NCBI GenBank assembly: GCA_001662425.1 | Contig: BDDC01000435.1 | Coordinates: forward strand, 1 to 34,557 | Direction: 5' to 3' | Length of the DNA: 34,557 bases | Source: Chlamydomonas sphaeroides | Taxonomy: Eukaryota; Chlorophyta; Chlorophyceae; Chlamydomonadales; Chlamydomonadaceae | In this document: piece by piece, positions 32,866-34,557 of the stretch | How positions within the stretch are numbered: the first letter of the stretch is position 1 | Layout: every line of letters begins with the position of its first letter | Program-made: the position numbers and the translations under genes | The notes under the pieces: generated by a model | Database searches by the model: none | What the model was told of the DNA's origin: nothing | What the model saw: the letters and a program-made list of their open reading frames with translations, nothing else

Positions 32866-33656
32866 TTCAATAAGGTCTGGCGGCACGGGCTGGCGCAGGA
32901 GAGGTGGCCGCGGCCTAATGGTCGGGTTCACGGACGCGCCCGCCTCTTTCATACTCCGCATGTCGCATCGCTGCAACCGCGCCCAACCTCGCCAAACCTT
33001 ACTCTCGGTGCCCCCGCGCTCCTCGCCCCTCGCCTCAGCTGCTGCTGGCCGCCTGCGGCCCTGTGGCCGACTCCAAGGGCTGGATCCTGGACAAGCCCGT
33101 CTCCATCGCGCTCGAGGTGGACGCGCTCATGAACTCGCGCGGCGGCGGTGGCCGCGGCGGCGACCGCTACGGCGACCGCGGCGGCGGCCGCTACGGCGGC
33201 GGCAGCCGCAGCTACGGCGGCGACCGCGGCGGCAGCCGCAGCTACGGCGGTGATCGCGGCGGCGGCAGCCGCAGCTACGACCGGAGCGACCGCGGTGGCG
33301 GCGGCGGCTATGGCGGCCGCAGCAGCGGTGGCGGTGGCTACGGTGGTGGTGGCGGCGGCGGCTACGGCGGCGGCGGCTCGCGCAGCTACGACAAGAGCGA
33401 CCGTGGCGGCGGCGGTGGCTACGGCGGTGGCTCGCGCAGCTATGACCGCAGCGACCGCGGCGCCGGTGGCGGCGGCGGCTACGGCGGCCGCAGCAGCGGC
33501 GGCAGCCGCGGCGGCGGCAGCTGGGGCAGCAGTGACGACTACGCGGGGTCTGCGTCGCGCACTGCGGACCGCGGCGCCAAGCCGAGCGGCGGGGCTGCGG
33601 GCGGTGCGGGGAAAGGCCGCAGGCTGGACGAGGCTGACGGCTGGGGCCAGTGGTAA
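27743..33656 (+). CDS. DEAD-box RNA helicase with GUCT domain and RGG/SYGG tail
   Basis: Seventeen exons: 27743-27844, 28058-28141, 28511-28615, 28868-28948, 29333-29410, 29651-29743, 29922-29978, 30131-30231, 30495-30582, 30807-30920, 31133-31207, 31340-31453, 31616-31738, 31956-32042, 32242-32425, 32597-32796, 33039-33656; 767 aa. An acidic N terminus is followed by the Q-motif region, AKTGSGKT (77-84), PTRELA (117-122), TPGR (164-167), DEAD (188-191), SAT (221-223), IIFVNT, ATDVAARGLD (341-350) and HRSGRTGRAGK (371-381). A region of about residues 480-595 (PRSLLTYEAGFVTLRL, GMAFDMPKE) fits the GUCT domain of the DDX21/Gu and plant RH3/RH7/RH9 group. The last 160 residues are Gly-rich with SRSYGG and RGGG repeats that bind RNA. 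All ATPase motifs are intact. Likely role: RNA unwinding in rRNA processing or organelle splicing. No clear transit peptide is visible, which favours the nucleus/nucleolus, but this is inference. Confidence 0.94.
32820..32866. repeat. (TG)n microsatellite in the last helicase intron
   Basis: About 22 TG dinucleotides interrupted once by CGAG, directly after the donor of the GUCT exon. Confidence 0.95.
33130..33530 (+). other. Gly-rich RGG/SYGG repeat-coding segment of the helicase
   Basis: Within the last helicase exon, codons alternate GGC-rich runs with SRSYGGDRGG and SYDRSDRGGGGGYGG units. This gives a low-complexity RNA-binding tail and is part of the same reading frame as the catalytic domains. 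The +1 Ala/Thr frame is also open but is a shadow. Confidence 0.85.
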
Positions 33657-34495
33657 ACGGTGAGGCGGGGCAGGTGCTGGGGCAAGGTGGTGCGCCGGTG
33701 TGAGGCAGGAGCCGCCACGCCGAGCGGAGTTTCGCGTCGTGCTGCCGCAAAGAGCAGGCATGGCCGGCCGGGGGCGGGGGCACGAGAGAGCTGCACGCGT
33801 GGTGTGGTGAGATGAGGTGCTTGCGGGGTCGAGAGACTGGTGTCCGACGTCAACTAGCGTTTGGGGCCTGGCCGCAAAACGAATGCGAGCCGTGAGCCGC
33901 TCGTGTCTGGTGACTGGGTTGAGCGGCAAGGCCCGTATGGGCCGCTCCCCAGCCCTGGCGCGTGGTCGGGGCCTCGCGAGGTCTGCCCGCGGTCTGTTGC
34001 TGCCGCGAGGGCGCCCGCGAGCCCCCGCCGCGTCGCCGCTTAGGGTTTCGGTTTTCTTCCCGCCTGCCGGTTTGGAGGCAGAGCGAGGCTGTGTGGTGCA
34101 AGGAGCGCTGTGTTGTTGGTGGTCGACGTGGATCCGAGGGCGAGGGTGCGAGGCGCTTGCTGTGTGTCTGTGCATGGAGCGACGCAATCTGACGCACACG
34201 CTGTGCATGGGGGCACGCGGTGGCGGGATAAGACGAAGCGGCGCTGCTGCGGCTGCGGCTGCTGACGCAATGTCTGTAAGCGCGCTGGGACGGAACAACC
34301 TGCAAGCGGCTCCGGCGTGGAAAGAAAATTGCAAGGTGTCTTGTCTTCAAGGTCAATGAAAGGTCGATTGCAAAGGTCTCGGTGAAAGCCGTGCCCAAGC
34401 CAAGGCATCCGTTCCATGTCTCCTATTCGTGCTTTGTTTTGTCGTGGACGACGTGTCGCCACGGACGACGCTCAGCCAACTCTCCACCTCCCACC

Positions 34496-34496
<1 letters not shown>
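33657..34496. other. Helicase 3' UTR and flank
   Basis: No further gene is recognised. A TGTAA at 34275-34279 is the first such motif after the stop and is a fair candidate for the poly(A) signal, giving a 3' UTR of about 630 nt. Confidence 0.45.
34275..34279 (+). promoter_or_regulatory. Candidate poly(A) signal TGTAA of the helicase gene
   Basis: It lies about 620 nt after the helicase stop codon, a normal 3' UTR length for volvocine genes. A chance match cannot be excluded. Confidence 0.35.

Positions 34497-34557
<61 letters not shown>
34497..34557. repeat. 61-base poly-C run at the window end
   Basis: An unbroken run of C to the last base. Such a run at a contig end is more likely a sequencing or assembly artefact than biology. 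Confidence 0.95.

Noticed and set aside
32949..34334. 461-codon minus-strand frame with Ala/Val repeats opposite the helicase tail
   Set aside because: The repeats are the antisense of the Gly-rich RGG/SYGG codons. No domain motif was seen.

Overview
The window looks like nuclear DNA of a volvocine (Chlamydomonas/Volvox-type) green alga. It is very GC-rich, and its genes are split into many short exons by small GT-AG introns that often carry minisatellites. One gene encodes an Ala/Gly- and (Ser-Pro)n/poly-Pro-rich segment typical of volvocine extracellular-matrix proteins. TGTAA motifs (the volvocine poly(A) signal) lie downstream of several genes. The organism call is an inference from these traits. 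All exon models were built by eye, and reading phase was checked across every junction.

Left part (1-3761) is accessory DNA. A minus-strand fragment of a non-LTR (LINE) retrotransposon ORF runs off the left edge. After a CT-rich minisatellite and mostly unassigned sequence there is a plus-strand fragment (2668-3399) with the RuvC-II Glu, the four-Cys zinc ribbon and the tail of a Fanzor/TnpB-type RNA-guided nuclease. The exon that should carry the RuvC-III Asp seems deleted. Two well-spliced exons of unknown identity lie upstream.

Middle part: a seven-exon LigB/DODA-type extradiol dioxygenase (3762-5881, +) is followed by a 21-exon secreted arylsulfatase-type sulfatase (7332-16082, +). The sulfatase carries the formylglycine motif CCPSR and a roughly 400-residue hydroxyproline-rich-type insertion inside the sulfatase fold. 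Between the sulfatase and the next large gene, a compact three-exon minus-strand gene (17713-18589) encodes a predicted 135-aa HNH endonuclease with extra Cys pairs.

Right part: a 19-exon mitochondrial ABCB7/ATM1-type half ABC transporter (20203-26448, -) and a 17-exon DEAD-box RNA helicase with a GUCT domain and a Gly-rich RGG/SYGG tail (27743-33656, +) are transcribed divergently from a gap of about 1.3 kb. The window ends in a 61-base C run, probably an assembly or contig-end artefact.

The large genes are unrelated housekeeping or matrix functions and show no operon-like cooperation. The most unusual material is the Fanzor-like relic, the small HNH nuclease, the sulfatase-matrix protein chimera, and an AT-rich insertion flanked by 17-bp direct repeats in a sulfatase intron.
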